Shown: positions 23,601 to 53,100 of the stretch, piece by piece | How the letters are laid out: each line of letters begins with the position of its first letter | Numbering within the stretch: the first letter of the stretch is position 1 | DNA from: Apus apus | Lineage: Eukaryota; Chordata; Aves; Apodiformes; Apodidae | Assembly (NCBI RefSeq): GCF_020740795.1 | Contig: NC_067282.1 | Span: forward strand, 152,444,858 to 152,508,857 | DNA: 64,000 nt | Direction of reading: 5' to 3' | Notes under the pieces: model-generated | What the model saw: the letters and a program-made list of their open reading frames with translations, nothing else | Databases searched by the model: none | Told to the model about the DNA's origin: nothing | Made by a program: the position numbers and the translations under genes

Positions 23601-26188
23601 GAGATCTAGCTGAGCGAACAAATATTTTCTTCCTTCTTCACATTCCCAAAATAGTCTGCCAAAAGCAGTAGCGACGGCCTGCGTTTGATGCCTTGGGGGA
23701 TGGATCTTTGGTAGCTCCATGCAATATACCTGCTGGTAGAGAGGTGACAGGAGCACTGAGCAGGTGGCTGGCCTTGGCAGATTAAGACCTCCTTCTGTCA
23801 TTGAAACATTTTTGTAGCTGAAAAAGTACTTTGTAAAACTGCCATCAAGGTGTTCCACGTCAGTTGGTTTTGTTGGGGGTTTTTTGTTAACTAATTCCCA
23901 TTTTAGCTTCTCTCAATTCATGTCCTGCATTTTGTGAGAAATCCATACCCTTTGTAGCTGTGGATGGTGGAACAAAAGGGGGGAGGAAAAAAACCCAACT
24001 GCTAGTTTTCAGTCTCGCATTGCTAGTAATAAAACTGCAAAATGTAGATGATACAGGAGGCAGAAGAAAAAAAAGACTTGTTCCTGAGACATCACAGCAG
24101 GAAGAGAATTGTCTCACAAATGTTCAGGATCATGGGAGAGAAAAGGTGACTAACGATATGCAAATGCTTTGCAGTCATTTATGAAAACCAGCAATATTAC
24201 AGCAGGTTGCAGCTCTCTTACAGTCTTGAAAAAAAAAACAACAACAAAACTTTTCAAAACATTTCTAACACAGAAGAGCTCAGACAAAAGGGCAGCAATG
24301 CTGCAAAAAAAGCAAAAATGTGTTACATAAAGAGATGTATTTAGTAAGACTTCAGAACCTCTACCAAAGCATTCTAAAGGGATTTTTATAGAACACAACT
24401 TCCCTTGATCTTGTTTTCAATCTTAGATGAGCTCCCTTCTGTTTAATCAAAGGACCTGATAGATATTCCGAGGAAGCTTTCAGGTCTCAAAAGCTTGCAT
24501 TTCACAGAATGGCTGTGGTTGGGAGCAACTCAGGGGATCATCTAATCTACTCCCTTGCTCACAGCAGAGTCACCTAGAGCAGGATGTCCAGTCAGGTTTT
24601 GAGGATCTCCAGGACAGAAGCACCACAGCCCCTTCTGGGCAACCTGTGCCAGTGTCCACCCTCCCTGTAAACGTTTGTTGTTGTTTTTTTTTTCTTATGT
24701 TTATGCAGAATTTCCCATTGCTGCTTGTCCCATCACTGGGCACCAATGAACAGAGTCTGGCTCTGTCTCCTTTACTCCCCCCAACAGGCATTTATGCACA
24801 CGGAGAAGATCCCCCTCAGCCTTCTCCAGGCTAAGCATTATCAGCTTGTGATCTCGTGTCCTTACATGGGGTGCTCTAATCCCTTAATGATGCATCCTTA
24901 TGGTCTACCTGGACATGGTCCAATATGTCCCTGTCTCCTGTATTGGGAGTCCAGCGCCAGTCCCATCATTGCTCCAGCTGTGTCCATCCCAGGGCCGAGT
25001 AGTGAGAAAGAACCATCTTCCTCAGCCTGGATTATGTAGCTCAGGAGGCTGTTTGCATTCTCTGCCACAGGGGCCCATCAGTGCCTTGTGTTCAACTTGG
25101 TGTCCAGCAGCACATCCAGGGCCTTCTTTGTGAAGTTGCTTTCCAGCTCAGCTGCCCAAAGCACATTCTGGTGCACAGAGTTGTTCCACCACAGGGGCGG
25201 GATGTGCCATTTCCCTTTGCTGACCTCCATAAGGTCCCCATCAGCCCATTTCTCCAGCCTGGCAGTGTCTCTCTGACCCCACCCTGGTCTAGCAGACACT
25301 CCCCTCTGCTGTGCATCATCAGCAAATCCCCGAGGGTGCACTCTGCCCTTCCCTATAGCACCAAACAAAAACCTTGAGTAGCACTGGCCCCACTTCCTAA
25401 CTGGTACACCACCAGTACCAAGCCACCAGCTGGACTTCACACCACTGACCACTATGTGACTTGGCAGCCACTTCTCCATCCACCTCATCTGAGCCAACGT
25501 GCTCCTGATATTTCCAAGAGGCCTCCTATCCCAGCTTCCAGATCAGATGAGATGGGGTGGGTGCTGGGGGGTCTGGCCATAATTATTTAGTCAGGTCACG
25601 TTCTCCATAAAAAGGGGGAAAGCAGACTTCATACTACATCATCAAGAAAAAATGGAGAAATTAGGAGGTTACTCATGCATGAGCAAGAGTAACCATGGAG
25701 GAGGAAAAAATAACCTTTCCTTTAGCATAAAGAGAATTAATAGATTTTGGAGTTTTCCTACTTAGAAACAATTTTTTAGTAATTGCCTCCCATCAATTAT
25801 CATGTAACTTCTTCACTTTTCTCTGGATTCCCAATTTTACCCTTCTTGCCAAATTCTCCTAGATGCTCCTTGCACAATGAGCAGGGTTCTCCAGAGCTCT
25901 TAGCAGAGAGTCCTAACTGGGGACAAGCAGCCATGTCACCTGAAAGCAGCTCAGCTCCATTCCTACCAGCGTAAAGTAGCACACAGAGGATGCCCAAGAA
26001 GGCCCACCCAAGAGCCCTAATTTCATTGCTGTTTGCAAACGTTTTAAATATACTGCTATTTAAATAGCAATTTTGGAAAAAAACAGTCATTGAAACAATG
26101 AGAATTCCCCAGAGTTCCTTCATCACCTTCTCTTTCTCTTTGCACAGTCCTAAAAGGAAAGAAGCTAAGTCTTCCCATGCCTGTTTGA
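20518..26188 (+). CDS. KDELR3: ER lumen protein-retaining receptor 3 (KDEL receptor 3)
   Basis: Golgi/cis-Golgi membrane receptor that binds the C-terminal KDEL signal of escaped ER chaperones at low pH and returns them to the ER in COPI vesicles. Five coding exons (20518-20608, 21569-21669, 22231-22389, 22709-22961, 26148-26188) give 214 residues, the length of human KDELR3. The protein begins [16 protein letters not shown] and carries the ERD2-family blocks [42 protein letters not shown] and the seven hydrophobic segments. The tail is [14 protein letters not shown] with the cytoplasmic lysines used for COPI retrieval; the LPMPV ending, not LPA, marks paralogue 3 rather than KDELR1/2. All junctions are GT-AG. 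Confidence 0.97.
21569..21669 (+). CDS. KDELR3: KDELR3 exon 2
   Basis: Codes residues 31-64, [13 protein letters not shown] to YNTVMK, the second membrane segment with the conserved TRYLDL. Acceptor ccatgcag, donor gtaagg; ends in phase 0. Confidence 0.95.
22231..22389 (+). CDS. KDELR3: KDELR3 exon 3
   Basis: Codes residues 65-117 ([15 protein letters not shown] to HSFTPLE), with the conserved FRLEFLLVP and NHSFTPLE loop. Acceptor cctcccgcag, donor gtaagg; both ends phase 0. Confidence 0.95.
22709..22961 (+). CDS. KDELR3: KDELR3 exon 4
   Basis: Codes residues 118-201 plus one base: [18 protein letters not shown] through DFFYLYVTK. Holds the last four hydrophobic segments and [14 protein letters not shown]. 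Acceptor catctcacag, donor gtaggt. Confidence 0.95.
24504..25520 (-). mobile_element. Older CR1 LINE, about 1 kb, in KDELR3 intron 4
   Basis: Reverse-oriented CR1 covering the tail, 3' UTR and the end of the reverse-transcriptase frame. Recognisable blocks are CACAGAATGGCTGTGGTTGG, GGGCAACCTGTGCCAGTGTCC, TCACTGGGCACCAATGAACAG, CATCATCAGCAAA with GAGGGTGCACTCTG, and CACCACTAG-like GGTACACCACCAG near the end. It is strongly diverged with small indels, so older than the other minus-strand copies. Any ORF2 coding is broken. Confidence 0.8.
26148..26188 (+). CDS. KDELR3: KDELR3 exon 5 (last coding exon)
   Basis: Forty-one coding bases give [13 protein letters not shown] and TGA after a good acceptor (tctctttgcacag). 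Too short for an ORF track, found by searching for the family tail. It follows a 3.2-kb intron that contains a CR1 copy. Confidence 0.95.
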
Positions 26189-26980
26189 AGACATTTCCAG
26201 ACAATGCAAGAAATTGAAAAGATGAAGCTCTTCACCACAGCTTTCCTTTCCTGGCCCTGACTAATGGATGGCTCAGCCAAGTTTTGCTCCAGTGCCAGGA
26301 ACATAATGAGGCCTGGAAAGCTGATATGCTTTTTATCGATACGAGACTTTCTTTTTTAAAAAAAAAAATAGTAATAATTGTTTTTTTCTTACTTGATTTT
26401 GGTGCTAGTAAGTAGTGCTGGCCAATACTCAAGTAGTGCAAATTAGTCTCTCCTGGCTCTTCCCAGCATCAACCTCCAAAACATGCCTCTACCTTGACCT
26501 GAGGCAGCATAAGGAATGTAAGGGAAACTGTCACTACCTTTAGTCCTGAGGTCCTTTCCTGAGTACCTATGGCAAAGGGAACATGGTACTAACAAGTATG
26601 ACAACATACAAAGGCCACATCTAACACAGACGACACTATAAGCTGCTACTTTAACTCTGTACAAACTAGCATCCTCCTGAAAGTGAACTCTGCTTGACTC
26701 CCATCCTGTAATGTTACAAGTGCTCTAAAGTTCAGGAAAAATACACTCCTTCTGAATGACATGAATTTTCCAATTCTACAGGCATTCAAACATCCTCCTC
26801 ACACACTCGCTTTCAGTGACAGTTCCTCATATTCTACAAACAGGGATCATTTCAACTAAAATTCAGTGGGTTGCCAACAGCTGTTTCCAACTCCTTGAAT
26901 TTTACTTTTTTTTAACAGAACTGGGAAGAACAAGGGCAAAGAAGGTTTCACACTCAAAAAATAAAGACCAAGTTCACAAT
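26189..26980 (+). other. KDELR3: KDELR3 3' UTR
   Basis: From the stop to the expected cleavage zone after AATAAA at 26960. AT-rich and without other canonical AATAAA. Its last bases probably overlap the DDX17 3' end on the other strand. Confidence 0.7.
26960..26965 (+). terminator. KDELR3: KDELR3 poly(A) signal
   Basis: Canonical AATAAA, followed at 26993-27005 by a GU/U-rich stretch (gtgtttttattta) of the kind used as a downstream element. The only canonical signal found between the KDELR3 stop and DDX17. Confidence 0.75.
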
Positions 26981-27003
26981 TTATTGACAACAGTGTTTTT
27001 ATT
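26980..27003 (-). terminator. DDX17: DDX17 poly(A) signals
   Basis: Two AATAAA hexamers on the minus strand (27003-26998 and 26985-26980) end the DDX17 3' UTR. A U/GU-rich stretch lies beyond them on the minus strand. They are within 40 bases of the opposed KDELR3 signal. Confidence 0.7.
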
Positions 27004-29548
27004 TATACCTACAAAAGAAAACAAGATGGTATCAAAAGGACAATTTACAAACTAAGAATAGTAACATAGCTCCTGTGTCTGAACACCACAGATCTATGAA
27101 TCTCTCAATTCAAGTCTTCATTAATACAAGAGGAATGTGTTCAGAGACCAGCAGGTGTGTGAAACAAGATGCTGATCCCACACAAAGCCACTAACCCTTC
27201 CATTGTTCAGAGAAGTCCAAACAGTAAATTGCTTCAGGAAGTGGGAGGGGAGGAGACACCCTACTCATGTGACACTCCCACAAACTTTTACAGACTGAAA
27301 ACAAGGCAAACAATACTAAATGCTAATGCTTTATCAACAAGGGCCCTCCAGCTGGTATGTGGAACAGATCAGTGAGCACCAGGTGGGACAAGGGCAGCAC
27401 ATGCCATGGTGCATTTATGCATTGAACAGTCTGGTTAACACTCTGAACTGAACCAAGCCCCTGGACTTCAGCTGACCTCAATGGCAATAAAGCACTGCAA
27501 GACTTGGCACAGATGTGTATGTGTGCACAAGTCCCTCCCAAAAAAAGTGAAAGCTATAGCAGACTATAAGGCAGCTTTGGCGGTCCAGAGACCCTCTTTA
27601 AAGCCAGTCAGTGAGATGTCCTACCCCTACACCCCTCAAACACACTTCTGCATTGAAGTCACAAATTAAAAACAAAACAAAAAAACCAACACCCTACACT
27701 TGCTTGCAAGGGAGGTTAAAGACAAATCAGTCAGTGCCTGGATAAAGAATACGTTTCTGGCTTTCACTTAACACAAGCTTTCTGCCCAAGCACTGGAATT
27801 ACAAGATGGGACAAGGGAACCAAGGTTAGGGAAGATCTCTCCCTTTTCCCTCTGTGTCAGCAACCTACCTGTGTACTGCACCAAAAAAAAAAGTGCATTC
27901 ATCCCAAAAAATTTTACTCTGGGAAGAAATTAAATGTAAAAAGAAATAATTTCTGCATAAGCAAGCTCTTTCCCTGGGCTATAAGTACCACTCTGCTATA
28001 GAAGGAGTGGGCTGCCTTGTTCATCCATATGCAAGAACGCCAACAGAAATAACCCAAAAGCCTGAAGTCTCGTAATGCAACGATGCTGTCTCACAAACCA
28101 GGAAATGTATCCTTTCTTTTGTCATATTATCAGACCAAGAGCAGCCAACTCCTTTTATCATCTACTGTCTCTGAACCGTCTGGTATTAGAAATAACAAGT
28201 GAACATGCTTTACACTAAAGCGGAAACCCCCCTCACACCCACCTTAGCCAGTAAAATAAACCAGTTTTATTTACGTATTTACTAAAAATTTCACTCTTCT
28301 CTAACATTTTCTAAAATGCTACCTACCTGCGAGAGCTCTGCTCAAAGGGACCAGTGGAACAGGGAAACGCACTCAAAAGCCAGGAAAAGCAATAATCAGA
28401 GCAAAGTACAAAAAGAAACAAAGCTTCAGAATCAAGATGAACTAACCAGCTCACCGCTTACCTCATGAAAAGGAGATTCCAGGCAATCTCCTCCTCCTCC
28501 TCCCTTCCTCCCCTTGCCCTCCCTTCCAGCCCACCCTATTCAAACCTTATAAATTTGAAGTGTGGAAAACTCTATAGTCACATTTTATTCAGCGCAGCGG
28601 CATTCAGAACATTCCCCACACCAAAAGGTAGTTTGTTCATGAAGGTATGCTCTTCATCATCTCAGTTCTGCTTTGTTTCTGCACTCTCAAATTAAGACTT
28701 CTCTCAAGCAATAGGAATTTGAGAGCAGAAACTTAATTTTAAGGGTAACCAGGCTCCATGCATTGGCAATGCTGCAGTTTAACAATTGTAGAGAAATAAC
28801 TTACTTGGCTAAACATCACAGCAGTGGTACCTATGGTGACAATCTGGGTTTCAGGTATTGATAGGTTTGGTCTCTGACACTGGGGGTTTATTTCCAACTT
28901 CCCTACTGCAGGCTGCTGTAGGTACCAGAAGATGAAGAAAACAACAGTGTACCTGGGGCATTACTCTGAACACCGCTCAGCTCAGACAAATGAGCAGAGT
29001 TTTCCTATAGAAAGTTACCTACAATAGATTACAAGCAAGAATAGTGAGCTATTAATAAAAAATTAAGATTAGGAGAAGTGAGCGTTGCTCCCTTGCATTT
29101 ATCATTTTTAATGAAGTGCTTTTTGGCTCCCCAAAGTTTCCCACCTCTCTTGACACTTCCTGAAATTAAGTTAACATGTTACAGAATACAAACTTCCTCC
29201 CCTCACACAAACCTTGGACACCAAGATGATCAAGCTGGGACCTATCTGCCTTATACTTGTTTCTTTTAGAGAAAATAAAATTTCCAATTTCCTCAACATG
29301 CAAGACAAAAATTAATAATTTTTCCAGTCAACTATATATATAATCTTAAAGAAAAAAAGAAAGAAAAAAGAAAAAAGAAAAAAAAAAAGAGGAACAGGGT
29401 CAGTAATGTGGACTGGGGGCCATTTTTGACGGGCTCAAGGGATTTTAATGGTGAATTCTAAGCCTAACCTGCATGAGAGACATCACAATGGGAAAGAAAA
29501 AGGTTCCTTTAAATGCAAGAGGTCTACACTGGTCACCAGCAAGTGGTC
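26985..29548 (-). other. DDX17: DDX17 3' UTR
   Basis: About 2.5 kb from the DDX17 stop to the paired AATAAA signals, similar to the long 3' UTR of mammalian DDX17. It contains a C/T-rich stretch (about 28481-28540), AT-rich blocks and an A/G-rich run at 29345-29395 just below the stop. No intron or open frame of note. Confidence 0.75.
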
Positions 29549-46994
<17,446 letters not shown>

Positions 46995-47219
46995 TGCACC
47001 CGGAGGGGTGGGAGAGAGGCAACGGAACGCCGGCCGTGGGGTCGGCGAGGGACTGGGGGTACGGGGAGACGGTCCAGCCAGGGGCGGCTGTGTCTCGGAG
47101 GAATCGCTTTGCGCCACCTCGCTTCTTTGGTGGGATACAAAAGGAGAAGAAGTGGTCAGTGGGTCAGGGACCCGCTGAACGTCGGCGGAGGGGACGGCGG
47201 GGCTCTCGGTCGGCTCCAG
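46995..47219 (-). CDS. DDX17: Candidate p82-type N-terminal extension of DDX17 (CTG start)
   Basis: The frame 5' of the DDX17 ATG is open for 75 codons back to a CTG at 47219 in an optimal context (GCC CTG G), with a TAG seven codons above it. The extension begins LEPTESPAVPSADVQRVPDP and is rich in Pro, Ser and Thr. Human DDX17 makes p82 from an upstream CUG with a 79-residue Pro/Ala-rich extension, so position and length fit; sequence similarity is weak. Two further in-frame CTGs (47159 and 47081) are alternatives. Confidence 0.5.
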
Positions 47220-47795
47220 GGCCCGTGAAGTGTGGAGACACTAACGTCTTCTTCCTCCGGGCTCCCGGCTCAAAATGGCGGCCGCCGCCCCAACCCGCTT
47301 CGCTTACGTTACGGCCGGCCCGGCGCTGCGCAAACCGCGGCCCTGGAAAACACCTACGCCTATTCCCGGAAGCCAACTACGCCGGCAGCGCGCTCCGCGA
47401 AGCACGGCTCCGCACGGCCGGCAGGTTACGAAAGCTGCGCAGCGTTCCCTCCTTGCGCCGGGTCCCTGCGTGACGACAAGGGGGAGGAGAGTAACGCTCT
47501 CTCTATTCCTCAAAGTCCGCTACGCAAGGAGTCAACCCCGTAAGCCCCTTCTGGACGGCAGGGGAAACCGCGGCCGCCGCGTACGTTGCTAAGCACACGG
47601 CGTACGCAAGTTGCGCAACTCAGGCTGGCGTCGGGCCAGCAGAGCCTGCGCGCTTTGCGTAAAATTCCTCGGCGGCTTGCGCGGGCAGGGTTGGAGGATT
47701 ACGCTCGCTTTGCAGCGGAGTCGTCTTTGGAGAATACGGCCTTTCCCCTCTGCGCCCGCGGGCCCCGGGGAGGGCGGCCGCGGGGCTGGGAGACA

Positions 47796-47924
47796 ATGGC
47801 GGCGGCGGGGCCTGGGGTTTTCCCTTCGCTTTTCCCCTTGGCAGGGCACCAGGGGGATGTTGGCGCGGCGCTGGGGCAGGATGTGTTGGCCTGCGCTGCG
47901 GGAGGCCGGGAGAAAATGGCGTAA
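47796..47924 (+). other. Small divergent ORF in the DDX17 CpG island
   Basis: ATG at 47796 (gacaATGG, strong context, inside a YY1-type motif) opens 42 codons, MAAAGPGVFPSLFPLAGHQG to GREKMA, ending in TAA that overlaps a consensus donor GGC|gtaagg (edge 47920). It points away from DDX17. It could be the first exon of a divergent noncoding transcript, or chance. No protein family recognised. Confidence 0.25.
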
Positions 47925-47960
47925 GGGGCTCCAGCATGGGCCGTGCCAGCAGCCCCCCGC

Positions 47961-49490
47961 CGCGCACCCCCTGCTCAGCTGCAGGAGCCCCTCCAGAAAG
48001 GAAACGAAGTCGTCCTGTTCGCTCACTGTGGCGTTGTTGCAAGCGATGGAATAAGTTCCTTGGAAGGACGCTGGGCACGGTGCAGACACCGTGTTTATGG
48101 CCTGCTAGTGTTTTGAGTCCCAAATCAACGAGCAACTCAAAAGGTAAAACAGGCCATGAGGTAATTCAGTTCTCTAGTGCTGTGCCCACACTTTGAACAT
48201 GCACTGAGCCTGTAGCCAGTCAGTCCATCCTGGTGCTGGAAGCCGTGCCTGGTGGGTGACCCGTGCCAGACCAGCCACACCATGAAGACTTGTCCCAGAC
48301 CACAGTCCTACCATCAGCAGTGCTTTCAGGGCTGCCAGGTTACCAAAAATCAGTTACGGTGGCAGATGAAAAAGTGAATCCCCTCCACTTTCAGACCCTT
48401 GAAACAACATAGCCTGAGAGGAGACCCAGATTATTTACGGTTTTAATTTTGCTTGCTGTGTGTATGCATGGAATATATGAGAGAGCAAAAAGCAATCTTG
48501 GTGTTCAAAATAAAATGTTGGAAGAAACTTGGGCCTTTCTAAATGGGTGAGAGTCAGGTACTTGGCCATGAGATATAACTGCTTGGTGTGGGGAAGTCTG
48601 GCATATGCAAATAACTAGTTTCTACATCAAATGACAAGGGTTAAGCCATTCCTGGCACTCAAAGATCAGCCAGCCTCGGTGCCTTTGTCTCTTTAGATTG
48701 CTCTTCACTGTGAAAAACAGTGCGTTATCTCAGGAAAAATATCAAAGATATGTTAAGATACCGCTCAAGGAAGGCAGACTCTGGGTCTGCCACAGGGTAA
48801 ACCCTGGCTACAGTGTCAGGCTTTTCTGGGATTAATTTCTGGTCATCACTGCCTTTTTACTTCATGTTCTCTTACCTGCATTAGTGAATCAAAATGAAAA
48901 CATTCATATCTCTGAGGACAAGCTCTCTAACCAGACACCAAAGTTAGACCCATCCTGATCAGCATTTTAAGAGAACAAAGGAACGCCTTCCTTTAAAGCC
49001 TCTAATACATAAATTGTTGAGTTTCTTTGGAAACAAGCAATTCCGTGAGCATTTGAGGTAATGCAATCTGAACTGGTAGTTTGTCCTGTGATCCCACATT
49101 TCTTTCTTTACTCCCAGCTTCTTTCTCCCATCTGCCCAGTTTGGAGCCATGCCTGTGCTGACTGGCCTGCAGACAAGTTGAGTCTTAAGTGCCCATTCCC
49201 TCAGTGTAAGTACCAGTTTCAGCCTTTCTCCCCTCTCTAGCCACTGGTTGTGGTTTGGTTGTTTTGTTTTCTTTTGCTGCTTTTTAATATTTAATATTAT
49301 TTAATAATAATAACCACCTTTAATATTCTGTCTATATTCTGAGACTGAAAAGGCAATTATATAAAGTTTGTTTCTTTAGAGGACTAGATAAAGGTTTTAA
49401 AATGTCAGCTTCCAGTTTATTTCTCGCATGACTGGTCAGTGGGATTATTGCAAGCGGGGTTTTTATCCAAAACACCCAAACATGAGAGGA
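47961..49490. other. DDX17-DMC1 intergenic region
   Basis: No exon recognised. A plus-strand AATAAA near 48508 could end a short divergent transcript from the CpG island. Otherwise unremarkable unique-looking sequence, AT-rich towards the DMC1 end. Confidence 0.4.
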
Positions 49491-49494
49491 GTGC

Positions 49495-50107
49495 TGTTCT
49501 AATTAACAATCTTTATTTTTTAACTTCAGTAAGAACAGTTTTAAAATGTTCCCTCCAAAAAATAGAAAATGATAAAAAAAAATACAAAATTATCTAGTCA
49601 AAAATGCCTAAAAAAATACATTTTAGGTAGCTGTTGTTCTTCTATGGTACATGAGATTCCATGAAGTGCTCCTGTCACTGCCTTTTCCATCTATTTCTAC
49701 CAGTTTTACAACTGAGTTTATTCCAATTCTGTTCCATTTTGCACTATTCTACCACATAGACACTGTCTTTGAAATAAACTAAAAAAGAGTACACCAATCT
49801 CATGTAAAAGGACAGCTTTGACTTTCATAAAATGTAGGACGAGGATTCTTTGAACAATTCACAAGCTTATTTTTTAAATCTTTGTCTGCTGAAAGTTCAA
49901 CTGAAAAATGAAGATCCTAAATGAACCAAATTCTGTTAAGATCAATAAAACTGAACTGTAGAGAGTTCATCCCAGTGTTCTCTCAAAAAATAAATCAAAT
50001 GGTTCCCAACAGATAGAAGTGCAGCCAGGCAGCTGGTGACCTTGCACAAACCTTCATCCCAACTGCCCAGGTGGTTTTCAGCTGTACAGTTATATCCTTT
50101 TTTCTGT
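49495..50107 (-). other. DMC1: DMC1 3' UTR
   Basis: About 0.6 kb from the DMC1 stop to AATAAA at 49517-49512 (minus). AT-rich. Extent inferred from the signal. Confidence 0.65.
49512..49517 (-). terminator. DMC1: DMC1 poly(A) signal
   Basis: Canonical AATAAA on the minus strand, about 590 bases after the stop codon. Confidence 0.6.
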
Positions 50108-50177
50108 CTATTCTTTGGCATCCCCAATCCCTCCGGCAGTTATTGCAAATGTGGCTTCATTTTCAGGCATCTCAGGG
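50108..50177 (-). CDS. DMC1: DMC1 exon 13 (last coding exon)
   Basis: Residues 320-342: [23 protein letters not shown], then TAG. Acceptor ccccaccag. Confidence 0.96.
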
Positions 50178-53100
50178 CTGGTGGGGAAAAAAAAAATAAA
50201 ATAAACAACTTGTGGGTTTCCTCAGGTTAAACTCAGTTGTGAAACAGCCCCCAAAATGTTTTAAGTGTAAACAACCTGGAATGTCTCCACATCTTTATAC
50301 CTGTGTGCAAACTGTAGAATGTGACCAGTATTACTGAGATAAGAAAACGTGAAATCCACCTCTTGGAAGATGATGAACACATGGAAGGGGAATGGAGAAG
50401 GTGCAGGAGAAGGAAAGGTGCTGTCTGTGCAAACTCTTAGTTTCTTAGTTGAAACACTTGGTGCAGTTCCACTAGTGTGATTTTTAATGACTTGTGTCAG
50501 CCACAGCTTAGCAGGTAAAGTGATACTAATTGTGTCAGCAAAACTTAGCAATTTAACAGCTGTGGAATTTTCCTGCCATGAGATCACAAGTCTTACCAAA
50601 CTACTTGATGGTCTTCTTTAAGAGATAAGCATCTAGTGGGATTTATGATCAAAGATTATGTAATTTAATGTATGCAACTTTTAAATCTCTTAATTAGTTT
50701 CTCCTGTTAGATTTTCTCTCGACCTACCATCCAGAAACATGGTAAGTTAAACTATGAATTGGCTGTCAAGCTGTTAAGTTTCAGTACCATGAACTTTGCT
50801 ACCTTATGGATGCTCATAACACAGCTTCTTCCCTGTGAAGGAAAGGTGATTTACCTGTCATATATCTTTGCAATACGCAGCTCCCCTCTCCCTTTCCTCA
50901 AACTGATCCTGGTAGTCGAAGCATGAGCAAGGATGTGGCCCCCAATGGGCTTTTTTGGGTCTGCCTGAAAGCTAAGTTAGCAAGAAAATTGTCCTGATTC
51001 ACTGTGCAAATTCCATAGGTTAATACTGTTATTAACTGCCAGATGAGGCGCATAGAACTCAGTGATTAATAATAAATAGGTAAATAGATCATTAAAAGGA
51101 CTTTATCACATGTACTTCAAGATCGGATGTTCAAATGCTCAATGCTGCCATAATTTTCCTCTCATTAAATTAAAGAGGCTCAGGAAGTAAACACTTTAAG
51201 TTTCAAATATAAGCTGCTCCAAAAGAAAACAGGGTGCTTTCCCCATACTTCTTATGGCTTCTTCTCTTCATTTAAGCCATAGTGAAAGAAGCCATCCTGC
51301 CAGGCAGCAGGTAAACTTAAAAAAACTCATAAAAATTGAGAGAAACCTGTAGGTGTCAGCCATGAATGATTCATCATACTAGAGGGGCTGATGACCAATC
51401 TGGACCTTTATTTCCCTGCCTCTTGTTCCATACAGTCTCAGCTCTCATCTCTGTTATCTTATGTGATACAAATGAGATTAAATTTTTGAAAAGAGAATGA
51501 GAAAAGGTGTCTTACGTCATAGTTGCTCCTGGATCAGCAGTCATCTGGTTGGTCACAAACACAGCCACGTTATATTCTGCAATAGAATGCAAAGAAGGTG
51601 GACTGCATTCAATCAGAATTTCAAAATATTCTGCCACCCATGGTAAAAGCAAGGCTGATGCTGAAGCACTTCAAATTTCAAAAGAAAGGGAAGCAAATAT
51701 TCTTTATATCTAATGGATGGAGTTAATCAGGAGACAGCCTAAATTTGCTCCTGTGTGACTTTAGCTGTAATACTTACGCCAAAAAAAACCCAACACTTTT
51801 CAAAATTCACTGAACAAGTCTTTCTCAGTTCCCATCTCTCTTGGCTCCCTGCCCCCAGCCCACTCTCCTTCCCTTTGCCAGTATTTTTTATTTATTTATT
51901 TATTTACTGTGTGGAAAAACAACAGCAACAAAAACATTTACTCATTCCTCATCAACATTTCTGAGACATTCCAAAGAGGAGGGATCCTATTCATCCTGTC
52001 ATGATCCCTCAGAGGATTGCAAAGTACTAGGAACATGGCAATGGGCCCAGCTTTTTTGTCTCTCTCTCTGCCTTCATCCTTTTTTTCTGTTCTTCATGTT
52101 TCTCATGTATTTAAACTGGCAAAATTTGGAGAAGACAGTTTGTCTTACTGGGTATTTGTCCAGTTCTACAACCTGTTCTCTCATTTAGGACTTCTCTTGA
52201 GAGTATTCCTAGGAAAACTCTGCATGTTGAATAGTTCTAAAGACTCCTTAATCAATCATCCTGAAATAAGGTACTATCAGTTGAATCTTTTTGGTAAATG
52301 ATGGCTGTAAAGTGAAGAAAGATTCCCAGGCCAGTGCCTGATTGTTAGTAGACTTGGTCTAGGAAGTGGTTGTGCTACAAACGGCTACTGTTTCAGTAAC
52401 TCCTGTCCATGTTTTCCAGGTTTTGCAATGTTCCCTTACCTTCTGATATTTTTTGGAGCCTTGACAGCATCTGAGCGAGTTTCTGTTGTCGTTCAGCCAA
52501 CTCTCCACGACCACTGAAATCCACACGGAAAAGTGCCATTATGGAGTCAATGATCTGCATTGTAATTTTGCTAGATAAGTAAATATAGTGGGGGAAAAAA
52601 AAAGGAAAACCTATTCTGAAAGCAGTAAGCATATAAATAAACTACTCTTGTACCAACAGCTTGAAGATACCAGCTTCCTCATGGAACTTGGCTGCGACGT
52701 AGTCAAGCAGTTCCATCTGATGTTCACCTGGTGGGAAGTACAGTTGCCAAATGAATTTAGGACCAGAAAGGGCTTGAAGCAACAAAAGCCTGAATTTTAA
52801 AATTCCACTTTAGATGCCCTGTTTATATTTTCACTGCCCACAGTTTTAAACCCAGTGCCCAATAACAAGCTACCTCTACAGTAACCAGCAGTGCCTGTGC
52901 TTCTGCAGGTTCCAGCTTCCACTCGCTGAGCTAACAAAACTTCTTTGTGAAAATCCTCACAACAAAACTTAGCATGGAGACAACGTTTTTTGTTGTTGCT
53001 GTGTTAAGAACTTAAAAGGAATATAAACATTTGAATTTAATGTTGAATTAAATGACACAGAGATATTGAATTAAACACATGTTCACGTTTACATTGTACA

